Shown here in pieces: positions 36,040 to 44,822 of a DNA stretch of 64,000 nt. Numbering within the stretch: the first letter of the stretch is position 1; each line of letters begins with the position of its first letter. Source of the DNA: JAJDYQ01 sp965214035 (GTDB lineage: Bacteria > Pseudomonadota > Gammaproteobacteria > JAJDYQ01); assembly GCA_965214035.1 (NCBI GenBank), contig OZ243932.1, positions 558,001-622,000 on the forward strand, written 5' to 3'. A program made the position numbers and the translations under genes. The notes under the pieces were generated by a model that was not told the DNA's origin, ran no database searches, and saw only the letters and a program-made list of their open reading frames with translations.

Positions 36040-38263
36040 ATGAATGACAGTTTTTTTGAAAAGCCCATACTGAATTCACCCTATGAGTACCCGTCGTCTC
36101 ATTGGGAGCTGAATGATGACGGCCTGCCGACACAGAATATCGTCAAGGCCCGCCGTAAAGCAGCCTTCATCACGCCGGTTCCAAAACCAAAAAAGCGCAG
36201 GGATTCGAAATCAGAGGAAAGAGGCGAACAGCGATCTTGAAGCAGCCCGTCTATGGATAACCGGGCTGCAAACCGTAGCTGAAAAGATCGGCATCCGGCG
36301 GATTATAGACCTGTCAGCGACGCCGTTTTTTCTGCGAGGTTCCGGCTATGCCGAGGGCACATTGTTTCCATGGACCATGAGCGACTTCTCACTGATGGAC
36401 GCGATTGAATGCGGCATTGTCAAGCTGCCCCGTGTCCCGGTAGCAGATAATATCCCCGCAGGGGAAATGCCGAAATTCCGTGAACTCTGGAAACATATCG
36501 GCACAAAGATGCCGAAAAAGGGCAGGGGCAAGGCATCGCAACTTGACCCTCTTGGCATTCCGGTCGAATTACAGACCGCCCTGGAGGCACTGTACGGCCA
36601 CTACGAGAAGACTTTCGAGCTTTGGCAACAAGAAGACATTAAAATACCACTCTGCTTTATTGTTGTCTGCAACAACACATCCACATCCAGGCTGGTTTAT
36701 GACTATATCTCCGGTTTCTATCGTGAAAACTAAGATGGTTCGACGACGCTTGAAAACGGCAGGCTGAAACTGCTCAGAAATTTTGATGAACACGGCAATC
36801 CGCTGCCGGTGCCGAATACTCTGCTGATCGACAGCCGGCAACTGGAATCGGGAGATGCGCTGGACAAAAACTTTCGCAGGATGGCGGCGGACGAAATCGA
36901 GCGGTTTCGTAGAGAAATTACCGAACGTACCGGGGACAAAAGCCGGGCAGACAGTCTGACCGATCAGGACCTGCTCAGAGAAGTCATGAACACAGTTGGC
37001 AGGGAAGGCACCCTCGGTGCCGGCATTCGCTGTGTGGTATCCGTATCCATGCTGACCGAAGGCTGGGACGCCAATACAGTAACCCATGTGCTCGGTGTGC
37101 GCGCCTTCGGTACGCAACTGCTCTGCGAACAAGTCATCGGCCGGGCACTGCGAAGACAGTCCTATGAACTCAATGAAGAAGGTCGCTTCAATGTGGAGTA
37201 TGCCGATGTTCCGGGCATCCCGTTTGATTTCACGGCCAGCCCCGTTGTTGCCCCACCGCAGCCGCCACGTAAAACCATCCCGGTAAAGGCAGTACGTCCT
37301 GAACGAGATACCCTGGAAATTCGCTTCCCGCGTGTCACCGGGTATCGTGTGGAACTGCCGGAAGAAAGGCTGATGGTTCAATTTACCGATGACTCCACAC
37401 TGGAATTGACCCCGGAGCTGGTTGGTCCCTCAATAACCCGAAATGCAGGTATTCTCGGCGAACAGGTTGACCTCAATCTGGGACACACGGGCGATCTGCG
37501 CGATTCCACTCTGGTTTATCATCTCACCCGACGCCTGCTCTACACTAAATGGCGCGACCGGGATGGAGAACCAAAGCTGCACCTGTTCGCCCAACTCAAA
37601 CGGATCGCCGCACTGTGGCTCAAGGAATACCTTATATGCAAGGGTAACACCTATCCGGCCCAGCTCATGTACCAGGGACTGGCCGACATGGCCTGTGAAC
37701 GCATCACGGCAGCCATCACACAGGCTGAACAAGGCAGGGGGCAGCCCATCAGTGCACTGCTGGATCCCTACAATCCGACCGGCTCAACCAAACACGTCAA
37801 CTTCAATACATCGAAGGTTGAACGATGGCAGGCCGACCCACAGAAATCACATATCAATTGGGTCATCCTGAACAGTGACTGGGAGGCAGAGTTCTGCCGA
37901 ATCGCCGAATCGCACAAACAGGTTATTTCATATGTGAAAAACCATGGTCTGGGACTGGAAGTCCCGTACCGCTACGGTTCTGAAAACCGTAAATACCGGC
38001 CGGACTTTATCATGCAGATCGACGATGGCCGGGACCAACCGCTCAATCTGATTGTCGAGATCAAGGGCTATCGGCGCGAGGATGCAAAGGACAAAAAACG
38101 GACCATGGAGATCTGCTGGGTGCCGGGCGTGAATCATTTGAAGACATACGGGCGCTGGGCATTTGCGGAATTTGCAGATGTATTTGAAATGCAGCATGAT
38201 TTTGCAAAGGAAGTTGAAACCGGTTTTAACCGGATGATAGTCACGGCAATCGGAGGCACCTGA
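36040..38263 (+). pseudogene. Type III restriction helicase-nuclease subunit, internally deleted
   Basis: The start (FFEKPILNSPYEYPSSHWELN) matches the N-terminus of the large DEAD/DEAH restriction subunits of the BPTD_3080 type, normally around 1,000 residues. After about 54 codons the frame is lost (junction 36202-36235) and the sequence resumes deep in the protein at LWITGLQTV, LSATPFFLRGSGY and DFSLMDAIECGIVKLPRVP. The Walker A and DEAD-box region, roughly 1 kb, is missing. A further in-frame TAA lies at 36731. Downstream is the rest of the helicase (MLTEGWDANTVTHVLG, EQVIGRALRR) and a C-terminal nuclease-like part with PDFIMQID and IVEIKGYR. No methyltransferase gene is nearby. The product cannot be active as a translocase. 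Confidence 0.82.
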
Positions 38264-38329
38264 TGAAAACAGCCTGCAGGGCCGCCGGATATGCCCTTTT
38301 TCACCATACCGGACGGCAAGGAAAAACCG

Positions 38330-39493
38330 ATGACAGACCTGACATTCAGGGTAAAAAACCTGGGCGTTATCAAAGCCGGGGAATTTATACAAAAGCCCCT
38401 GACGATCTTTTGTGGACCCAATAACAGCGGCAAGACCTGGGCCATGTATTCGCTGTATCACTGTTATTACATGATGGCAGAGCTGGCGAACCGGAGGGCC
38501 AGAGGCGAGATACCGGAGCGGGATCAGACACTGGCGAAGTTCAATAAACACATATCCAAAACGCTGATGGAGGTGTTCAATACCTCTCCCGAGCTACTGA
38601 AAAATGCCGGATTTGAATTAATCGATGAAACCGGGTTCCGGACATTTCTCGACTCACATGCCGATATAAAGCGTCCCTTCCTGATGCCCGCCGAGCGCAA
38701 CGGGTTGCACCTGTTTTTCCGGGAGCTCAGTACACGCCGTACCGCCCTGCTGCATCATGCCTCGAAAGAGGATATTGACCTCAATGAACTGTTAAAAGAT
38801 GTGATCCGTTCACGCTACGCTATCCCTATTGCCCATTACATTAACTGGCTAAACCAGTTGCCTGAGAGGCAGTGCGGCCCGTCGGGTGATTTTCATCAAC
38901 TGGCACTGGGGCTGCAAAAAAAGCTCGCCGGAGGGGCATACAAGGTTGAACGCAGCAGTGGCGATATCCGCTTCAAGCCCTATCAAATAAGCCGTGATGG
39001 CATTAAAACACAGGAAATGGGCCTGCACATGGCCTCCAGCACTGTCAAAAGCCTGTTTGGGCTGTGGTTTTATCTGGAAAATCAGGCAAAACGGGGTGAC
39101 CTGCTGATGATCGACGAACCGGAACTCAATATCCACCCCGGAAACCAGCGTGAGATTGCCCGTTTACTGGCCAGACTGGTCAATGCCGGGCTGAATATCG
39201 TTATCAGCACCCACAGCGATTATATTGTGCGGGAATTGAACAGCCTGTTGATGCTTGATCGGGATGATGGAGAACTGCGCGAAAAGTATGGCTACAGCAA
39301 AGACGAGATACTCCGCACTGAGCAGGTGTCAGCCTGCCTGTTTGAAGATCGGAGCATCACTCCATTTGAGATCACTGCGCAGGATGGCATCTACGCCACT
39401 ACATTCGATAAAGTCATCAAGGACCTGAATGAGGTCAATGATGATATCTACTACAGCCTGCAGGAGAAACATGCGGAGCCTGATGATGAGTGA
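38330..39493 (+). CDS. OLD/RecF-like AAA ATPase
   Basis: This 387-residue ATPase has Walker A FCGPNNSGKTWA near residue 30, Walker B DLLMIDEPELNIHP near residue 260 and a His switch in IVISTHSDYIV. That is the split ABC/SMC-type head seen in OLD-family and defence ATPases. The insert between the two halves is helical. No nuclease (TOPRIM) domain is present, so it probably needed a partner. The partner appears to be the ORF overlapping its stop (39486), which is cut off after nine codons. ATG 38330 behind AAGGA was preferred to an in-frame start 39 bases upstream. It follows the type III restriction pseudogene, a defence-like setting. Confidence 0.82.
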   Translation: MTDLTFRVKNLGVIKAGEFIQKPLTIFCGPNNSGKTWAMYSLYHCYYMMAELANRRARGEIPERDQTLAKFNKHISKTLMEVFNTSPELLKNAGFELIDETGFRTFLDSHADIKRPFLMPAERNGLHLFFRELSTRRTALLHHASKEDIDLNELLKDVIRSRYAIPIAHYINWLNQLPERQCGPSGDFHQLALGLQKKLAGGAYKVERSSGDIRFKPYQISRDGIKTQEMGLHMASSTVKSLFGLWFYLENQAKRGDLLMIDEPELNIHPGNQREIARLLARLVNAGLNIVISTHSDYIVRELNSLLMLDRDDGELREKYGYSKDEILRTEQVSACLFEDRSITPFEITAQDGIYATTFDKVIKDLNEVNDDIYYSLQEKHAEPDDE

Positions 39494-39533
39494 CATCATC
39501 GAAACCATAAAAAAAGGGAATTATAGCGATTAG
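39486..39533 (+). pseudogene. Amputated start of the ATPase's partner gene
   Basis: An ATG overlapping the ATPase stop opens MSDIIETIK and after about nine codons runs into the 19-bp repeat at 39516, where it stops. Start-stop coupling suggests it was the second gene of a two-gene system (ATPase plus effector), destroyed by the rearrangement that left the repeat. The effector's identity is lost. Confidence 0.5.
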
Positions 39534-39534
39534 T
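39516..39534 (+). repeat. 19-bp direct repeat, copy 1 (IS-end scar)
   Basis: GGGAATTATAGCGATTAGT occurs here and again at 45292-45310, in the same orientation. The second copy lies just before the IS481-like transposase gene, so it is probably that element's left end. Here only the 19 bases remain, exactly at the point where the ATPase partner gene and intI are both cut off. Confidence 0.75.
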
Positions 39535-40131
39535 TGACAAAGTTTCCTTCTCAAACTGTGCTTTGCGGGCAACCAACAACTGCTTCAGGGGTTCAGTCAA
39601 CTTATCAGGCAACATCACCACCCGGTCTTTATCACCCTTGCCACGGCGCACTGTAATCGCCTTATAGGCAAAATCAATATCACCCACTCGCAGCCGCACC
39701 GCCTCCATCAGCCGCATACCGCTGCCATAAAGCAGATTACCAATCAGCCAATAGCGTCCCTTCAGGTTGGACAAAACCCGTACCATTTCAGCGCGGGAGA
39801 GCACCACCGGGATATATTTTTTCTGTTTGGCCCGCACCACACCATCCACCCAGGGCGGTTCCATATCCAGCACCTTCTTATACATAAAGACCAAAGCAGA
39901 CAATGCCTGATTCTGTGTTGAAGCAGACACTCTCCCCCTGACGGCCAAATCCGTTAAAAACGCCTCCATTTCCGCCTTGCCCAGCTCGGCGGGATAGCGT
40001 TTATTGTGAAACAGGATATAGCGCTTAATCCAATTCAAGTCACTTTCTTCGGTCCTGATCGAATAGTTTAATCGCTGCAAGCGCTCTCGCACCTGATTCA
40101 AGAAGGGAGATTTCATTTCTTTATTTTGCAT
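39535..40131 (-). pseudogene. intI: Integron integrase IntI, C-terminally truncated
   Basis: This is a tyrosine recombinase of the integron integrase family. The core-binding SAM-like domain (SPFLNQVRERLQRLNYSIRT, ASTQNQALSALVFMYKKVL) and the first half of the catalytic domain with the first Arg (YGSGMRLMEAVRLRVGDID) and RRGKGDKDRVVMLP are present. The sequence then ends near residue 200 at the 19-bp repeat; the frame adds 13 foreign residues and stops at 39496. The IntI-specific helix, the HxxR box and the tyrosine nucleophile are gone, so it cannot recombine DNA. Full-length IntI is about 320-340 residues. It is transcribed away from the cassettes, the standard integron arrangement. Confidence 0.9.
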
Positions 40132-40295
40132 GATTTCGGCAAGATAAAATACGATTTAAAAACAAAAAAAGTTGAATTAAATCAATGGTATAAATAAATA
40201 TCAATATTTCTTAATGCCAGAAACAGACGAATAATTTTAACACAAAAATTTTGTATCTGTCTGCATTCCATGATAGATTGGGAAATCTATTAGTA

Positions 40296-40302
40296 GTTAG
40301 AT
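40296..40302 (+). repeat. Integron attI / first cassette junction
   Basis: GTTAGAT (cut between 40296 and 40297) lies about 165 bases upstream of the intI start and exactly complements the ATCTAAC core at 42538, so it marks the left edge of the first cassette. The sequence left of it should be attI. Confidence 0.75.
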
Positions 40303-40328
40303 TGCCGGGTGAAATCGAGTATTTAATA

Positions 40329-40937
40329 ATGAAGAGCATTTATGAACTAAAACCAGCCTTTCAAAACCTGTTAAGACCTTTGACAAATAGGTTGGCTCAA
40401 CTTGGAATCACCGCCAATCAAATAACAGTGCTTGCTCTATTTATATCTCTTGCCGCTGGACTACTCATTGCCATTTATCCTCAAGACCATAAGCTATTGT
40501 TAATTATTCCAGGTGTTTTATTTGTCCGAATGGCACTTAATGCGATAGATGGAATGTTGGCACGGGATCACAATATGAAATCTTCTTTGGGTGCTATCTT
40601 AAACGAATTAGGTGATGTGTTATCTGATTCATTTCTTTATCTTCCCTTCGCTTTTATTCCCGGTTTTTCCCCGATCCTTTTAGTGGGTTGTGTATTCCTG
40701 GCAATTTTAACTGAAATGATGGGTGTTGTGGCCATTCAAATTGGGGCAAGTCGCAGATATGATGGGCCAATGGGAAAAAGTGACCGTGCTTTTGTATTTG
40801 GACTAATTGCACTTTTAATTGGATTAGGATTAGAAATTGGGAATTGGGTTAATATCCTTCTTTGGATTATCGCCGTTCTAACAATTATTACGATTATTAA
40901 TCGCGGAAGAAAGGCATTAAAGGAGATTAGGAAATGA
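40329..40937 (+). CDS. CDP-alcohol phosphatidyltransferase-family protein (YnbA-like)
   Basis: This 202-residue integral membrane enzyme has about six helices. Its CDP-alcohol signature DGMLARDHNMKSSLGAILNELGD keeps most metal ligands but has Asn where the third Asp usually stands (GAILNE), a variant also recalled in E. coli YnbA. Proteins of this fold displace CMP from CDP-diacylglycerol by an alcohol headgroup. It begins the three-gene run inside integron cassette 1, its stop overlaps the next start by four bases, and the next genes make the CDP-lipid donor. The start 40329 was chosen over an upstream in-frame start because it begins the helical protein. The headgroup is unknown. Confidence 0.8.
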   Translation: MKSIYELKPAFQNLLRPLTNRLAQLGITANQITVLALFISLAAGLLIAIYPQDHKLLLIIPGVLFVRMALNAIDGMLARDHNMKSSLGAILNELGDVLSDSFLYLPFAFIPGFSPILLVGCVFLAILTEMMGVVAIQIGASRRYDGPMGKSDRAFVFGLIALLIGLGLEIGNWVNILLWIIAVLTIITIINRGRKALKEIRK

Positions 40938-41878
40938 ATTTAATTAGTAAGGTTCATTCACATTTGTTATGGAGTATGACTGGAATCTTTACCATTCTTG
41001 TAGTAGCAACACTCATCACCGCATTACTAAAGTACAAATATCCTGATAAATCATTCACGGAACTCACATTACGGATTAGAAGCTGGTGGTTCCTTGCCAC
41101 AGTTTTTATCTTTGCTCTTCTTTCTTCCATGAAAATATCCATATTATTTTTTGCATTCATAAGCTTCCTTGCCCTCAAAGAATATTTATCAATTATTGAA
41201 ACGAGAAGAGCAGATCGACGCGCATTATTCTGGGCGTATGTTTCAATTCCTATTCAATATTATTGGATTTGGAAAGGATGGTATGGAATGTTCATTATTT
41301 TCATTCCTGTTTACGTTTTTCTCTTCCTTCCTTTTCGAATGATTCTCACTGGTCAAACAGAAGGATTTTTAAAATCCATAGGAACAATTCATTGGGGACT
41401 AATGAAAACGGTTTTTTGCTTAGGGCATTTTGCCTTTCTCTTGGTACTACCAACACAGATAAATCCAAATGGGGGTGGGCCGGCACTTGTTCTTTTTCTT
41501 GTCTTTTTAACTCAATTTAATGATGTAGCCCAATATATTTGGGGTAAATCCATTGGTAAAAAGAAAGTAACTCCAACCATAAGCCCGGGAAAAACATGGG
41601 AAGGCTTTATTGGAGGTGTCCTGACGTCCATTTGTATATCTTATTGGCTAGGTCCTTTCCTTACTCCAATGAATCCTCTGCAATCTCTCCTGGCGGGTGG
41701 TATTATAGGAATTGGAGGATTTATTGGAGACGTTGTTATGTCTGCAGTAAAAAGGGATTTGAGAATCAAGGATAGTGGGGCAACAATTCCTGGGCATGGA
41801 GGAATCTTAGATCGAGTTGATAGCTTAATGTATAGTGCACCATTATTTTTTCACTATATTTACTATCTCTATTATTAG
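40934..41878 (+). CDS. Phosphatidate cytidylyltransferase-like protein (CdsA/YnbB family)
   Basis: This 314-residue membrane protein with about eight helices ends in the CdsA signature: SAVKRDLRIKDSGATIPGHGG followed by ILDRVDS. All its charged residues are present, so it should make CDP-diacylglycerol from phosphatidate and CTP. The middle has SPGKTWEGFIGG, another CdsA mark. It is translationally coupled to the phosphatidyltransferase before it. With the acyltransferase after it, the trio spans acylation, activation and headgroup transfer. Confidence 0.85.
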   Translation: MNLISKVHSHLLWSMTGIFTILVVATLITALLKYKYPDKSFTELTLRIRSWWFLATVFIFALLSSMKISILFFAFISFLALKEYLSIIETRRADRRALFWAYVSIPIQYYWIWKGWYGMFIIFIPVYVFLFLPFRMILTGQTEGFLKSIGTIHWGLMKTVFCLGHFAFLLVLPTQINPNGGGPALVLFLVFLTQFNDVAQYIWGKSIGKKKVTPTISPGKTWEGFIGGVLTSICISYWLGPFLTPMNPLQSLLAGGIIGIGGFIGDVVMSAVKRDLRIKDSGATIPGHGGILDRVDSLMYSAPLFFHYIYYLYY

Positions 41879-41882
41879 ATTA

Positions 41883-42524
41883 ATGACGAATATACTGCAA
41901 ATAATATTTTTTCTTGTTGTGGTTCGACCGTTGGTATTAATTGTACTGGGCTTGAATATTCGAGATCGAGATAAATTCCCAAAAAGAGGACCTGCAATTA
42001 TAGCAGCCAACCATAATAGCCATCTGGATACATTGGTTTTAATGAGCCTGTTTCCTTTGAAAAACCTTAAGACAATAAGACCCGTTGCGGCTATAGATTA
42101 TTTTTTCTCTAATCCATTTTTAAAATATTTTTCACTCAATATCATGAATATTATTCCTTTAAGCCGCCGAATTAAATCATTTCACTCAGATCCTCTTGAG
42201 CCAATTTCCACAGCATTAGCCAATAATGAAATTGTTATCATTTTTCCAGAGGGTACGCGTGGAGAGCCAGAAGTATTCTCAAAAATTAAAAGTGGTATTA
42301 GTCATCTTTCTGATAAAAATCCCCAGGTACCCATTACTCCTGTTTTAATGCATGGCCTTGGGAAAGCTTTACCTAATGGAGAGGGTCTTCTTGTTCCTTT
42401 CTTTTGTGATATCTATGTTGGCAACTCTATTCACTGGAGTGGAAACAAAGGTTCTTTTATGAATCAACTACAACAAGAAATGGCAGTTCTTGAAGAAAAA
42501 GGAAACTTTAAACAATGGAGATAG
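41883..42524 (+). CDS. 1-acyl-glycerol-3-phosphate acyltransferase-like protein (PlsC family)
   Basis: This 213-residue protein has one or two N-terminal hydrophobic segments and the PlsC active-site block: ANHNSHLDTLVLM (HxxxxD catalytic dyad in the NHxSxxD form) and IIFPEGTRGEPE (phosphate binding). It probably makes phosphatidate for the CdsA-like neighbour. It begins five bases after the preceding stop. The attC of cassette 1 starts 14 bases after it ends. Confidence 0.83.
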   Translation: MTNILQIIFFLVVVRPLVLIVLGLNIRDRDKFPKRGPAIIAANHNSHLDTLVLMSLFPLKNLKTIRPVAAIDYFFSNPFLKYFSLNIMNIIPLSRRIKSFHSDPLEPISTALANNEIVIIFPEGTRGEPEVFSKIKSGISHLSDKNPQVPITPVLMHGLGKALPNGEGLLVPFFCDIYVGNSIHWSGNKGSFMNQLQQEMAVLEEKGNFKQWR

Positions 42525-42537
42525 TAATTTGTTGGCA

Positions 42538-42598
42538 ATCTAACAATTCAATGAACCGGAACCAACTTCGTTGGCCCGGTTATCTTTGTCCGTTAGCC
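42538..42598 (+). repeat. attC site of cassette 1
   Basis: R'' core ATCTAAC (42538) and R' core GTTAGCC (42592) enclose an imperfect palindrome, AACCGG-A-ACCAAC-TTC-GTTGG-C-CCGGTT, with unpaired extra bases as expected for a folded attC strand. Confidence 0.9.
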
Positions 42599-42617
42599 AT
42601 CAAAATAGGGGAAATAA

Positions 42618-43436
42618 ATGCCAATACTCAAGAATGCCTTAATTAAGCTATCGGGAAACCATCTCATTCAAAGTCTGTTAAATAAAAATGTCTCTGTTTC
42701 GCAATACTTGATGGGAATTGGATCGGGTAGTGGAGTGTCATCCAGCGGTGAACAATCTATATTTCGTGTTCTTGAGAAAAGAATCAAACCCCCATATTGT
42801 ATATTTGATGTTGGTTCTAACAAGGGGCAATTCCTTTCGCTTGTTCTTGATAATGTTTCGGTAAGTGATTTTTCCGTTCATTGTTTTGAGCCAGGACATG
42901 AAACATTTGCAATACTTCTTGAGTCTTCCAAAAAAGACAAGCGAATCAAACTCAATAATATTGGATGAGGCAAAGAGAAAGGCGAATTCGTATTGCACTA
43001 TGATAGTGCTGGGTCGGGGCTCGCTTCCCTTACAAAAAGAAAACTAGATCACTTTAATATCGATTTTGGCAAAGAAGAAAAGGTAGAAATCAATACAATA
43101 GATAATTACTGCTCAGAAAATTCAATAGACCATATTCATCTGTTAAAGATTGATATTGAAGGGCATGAACTTGATGCGCTATCTGGTGCAAAGGAAATGT
43201 TTGCTTCAAAATCTATCGATATTGCTTCAAAATCTATCGATATTGTTACTTTTGAATTCGGTGGTTGCAACATAGATACACGGACATTTTTTCAAGACTT
43301 TTGGTATTTTTTTAATGAAGCCAACTTTAAAATCTTCAGGATTACCCCATCGGGATACTTGCATCCTCTTGAATCATACAAAGAGATTTATGAGCAATTC
43401 AGAACTATTAATTTTATGGCAATATCAAATGGCTAA
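42618..43436 (+). pseudogene. FkbM-family methyltransferase (cassette 2), in-frame stop
   Basis: This is a SAM-dependent methyltransferase of the FkbM type: CIFDVGSNKGQFLSLVL (SAM-binding loop), HCFEPGHETFAILLE, and LLKIDIEGHELDALSGA. A TGA at 42966-42968 lies inside LNNIG-stop-GKEKGEF, where family members have a residue such as Leu, so a single base change has cut the gene. The rest continues in the same frame to 43436. A 21-base unit is duplicated at 43203-43244, inserting ASKSIDI twice. FkbM enzymes often O-methylate sugars or small metabolites; substrate unknown. Confidence 0.85.
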
Positions 43437-43488
43437 CAAGGCACTCCAGCGGACTGCCTACGGCAGCCGCTGAGTTTGGTCGTTATAC
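43431..43488 (+). repeat. attC site of cassette 2
   Basis: R'' GGCTAAC and R' GTTATAC flank a strong palindrome with arms CAGCGG-A-CTGCC and GGCAG-CCGCTG around TAC, carrying one extra-helical base. Confidence 0.92.
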
Positions 43489-43511
43489 GCTAGCTCAAAT
43501 ATGGATATATC

Positions 43512-43823
43512 GTGGAAATAATTAGAAGTAAAAAATTCAAAGCCGATCGCGCTTGGGGTGCAAAAGACATTGCCAATATGAATGGCATTACGACTCGCTT
43601 ACATTGGACTGACAAACCATATAAATGGCATGTAAATGATGGAGAAGAAGTCTTTGTTGTTTTAGACGGCGTTGTTGAAATGTTATTTAAAGAAAACGGA
43701 GTAGAGCAATCGGCAGTTTTAGAAACTGGTGATATCTTCTTTGCGTCTATTGGAACTGAGCACGTAGCGCATCCTCATGGAGAGGTCAGAATTCTAGTTG
43801 TTGAATCAGAAGGAAGCGTATAA
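43512..43823 (+). CDS. Small cupin protein (cassette 3)
   Basis: This 103-residue single cupin barrel has motif 1 around KWHVNDGEEVFVVLDGVVEMLF and motif 2 around TGDIFFASIGTEHVAHPHGEVRIL, which include likely metal ligands (His, Glu, His). A GTG start at 43512 was used; there is no good ATG. Small stand-alone cupins are frequent integron cassette cargo and their substrates are mostly unknown. Confidence 0.82.
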   Translation: MEIIRSKKFKADRAWGAKDIANMNGITTRLHWTDKPYKWHVNDGEEVFVVLDGVVEMLFKENGVEQSAVLETGDIFFASIGTEHVAHPHGEVRILVVESEGSV

Positions 43824-43915
43824 CAAGGCGTTTAAGCAGATTCGTGAACGCGTGCCATTTTCGCTTCGCTCCAATTTTGGCACACTTTCACTCACAGCTT
43901 AACTTGGCGTTATGA
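43818..43915 (+). repeat. attC site of cassette 3
   Basis: R'' GTATAAC and R' GTTATGA, with long arms GTTTAAGC and GCTTAAC and an inner TGCCA/TGGCA pair. At about 98 bases it is the longest attC here. Confidence 0.9.
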
Positions 43916-43939
43916 ATCAATCCAAAATTAGGAGATATG

Positions 43940-44236
43940 ATGTTATTACTAAGTACGGAAACATTGCCTGCAAATTGCGAAATAAAAGTAATGTATTCGA
44001 TGGTGCAGTTTACACGCGCTATTGAGGTTTCAAAGAAAAGGGTAATTCGTAGTTTTTTAGATCGGAATAAAAATGAATATCAAGAAGCTCTAGATCAATT
44101 AGCTACGTGCGCCCCATCAGACGCCAATGCAATCATTGGTATAAAAGCAACTTCAAGTACTCAACAGTTCAGTGATGGCACTTATATGTTTCTTACATAT
44201 ATAGGCACTCCCATTACGTATCAAACAAACGAGTAA
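43940..44236 (+). CDS. YbjQ/UPF0145-like small protein (cassette 4)
   Basis: These 98 residues include an N-terminal strand-rich part (EIKVMYSMVQFTRAI) and a late ANAIIGIKATSSTQ then YMFLTYIGTPITY. The latter resembles the GANAVVGV and GTAVxV region of the YbjQ family of pentameric heavy-metal-binding-like proteins. GGAG precedes two adjacent ATGs (43937, 43940). Family assignment is tentative. Confidence 0.55.
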   Translation: MLLLSTETLPANCEIKVMYSMVQFTRAIEVSKKRVIRSFLDRNKNEYQEALDQLATCAPSDANAIIGIKATSSTQQFSDGTYMFLTYIGTPITYQTNE

Positions 44237-44238
44237 AT

Positions 44239-44317
44239 TCATAACAAGGCAATTAAAAATCGCCGCAAAAAGCGCGGCTGGACTCGCTATCGCGAGCCTT
44301 TTATTGCGGCGTTAGAA
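44239..44317 (+). repeat. attC site of cassette 4
   Basis: R'' TCATAAC and R' GTTAGAA enclose CGCCGCAA and TTGCGGCG arms with an inner CTCGC/GCGAG stem. Confidence 0.9.
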
Positions 44318-44336
44318 GTTTCGTGAGATTGTAGAG

Positions 44337-44735
44337 ATGTCAAAGATAGGAATTTCGGAAGCTTTTAGGAAACTAGGAGCCACTCTTAAAAACGTCCGGT
44401 GGTCTGTCTCAGCCATTAATAAAAATGGCGAGCTTGTGGTTAGTTTGTGGGGGCATCATCGAGATAAGTCTGTTAAAGGCAAACTAGCATTTAAAGATAG
44501 ATTTGATCGATGGAGCGGTCCGGGAAATAACGAATTCCGTCGGAATGTTACTTCCACATATAAAAACGGCACAAACTTAAGGTTAGTTATTGTCGCAACT
44601 GATGAAGTCAAACTTGTTGAAGCTGGAGTCGACGCAAGTACTGTAAAAAAGTGCTTTTGGCCTAGAGGTGAGCTAGTTGGCAAAGTAGTAGCCATAGATG
44701 GTGAGAATTATTCAATTGAGTTCGAAGCAGGATAA
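44337..44735 (+). CDS. Hypothetical protein of cassette 5
   Basis: This soluble 132-residue protein has alternating strands (RWSVSAINKNGELVVSLWGHH, LRLVIVATDEVKLVE) and a C-terminal GKVVAIDGENYSIEFEAG. I do not recognise the family, though proteins of this texture are common integron cargo. There is no signal peptide or membrane segment. The ATG lies 25 bases into the cassette. Confidence 0.6.
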   Translation: MSKIGISEAFRKLGATLKNVRWSVSAINKNGELVVSLWGHHRDKSVKGKLAFKDRFDRWSGPGNNEFRRNVTSTYKNGTNLRLVIVATDEVKLVEAGVDASTVKKCFWPRGELVGKVVAIDGENYSIEFEAG

Positions 44736-44737
44736 AC

Positions 44738-44810
44738 TTCTAACAAGCGCATGCAGTCAGACATCCAAAAAGCTACGCCTTTTGTTTGCCACTGATGCGA
44801 GGCGTTAGAG
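44738..44810 (+). repeat. attC site of cassette 5
   Basis: R'' TTCTAAC complements the cassette start GTTAGAA, and R' is GTTAGAG. The inner arms include GCATGCAGT paired loosely with ACTGATGC. Confidence 0.88.
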
Positions 44811-44822
44811 CAAGAAACACAA

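Noticed and set aside
42966..42968. TGA in the FkbM gene as a selenocysteine codon
   Set aside because: FkbM enzymes have no known Sec at this place, and I noticed no SECIS-like element when reading past it; a nonsense mutation is simpler.
43203..43244. The 21-base tandem repeat as a functional minisatellite
   Set aside because: Only two units inside a broken methyltransferase gene; a simple duplication is enough.
40296..44810. The cassette palindromes as a CRISPR array
   Set aside because: The repeats differ from each other in length and sequence and share only core sites, which is attC behaviour; there are no uniform spacers or cas genes.
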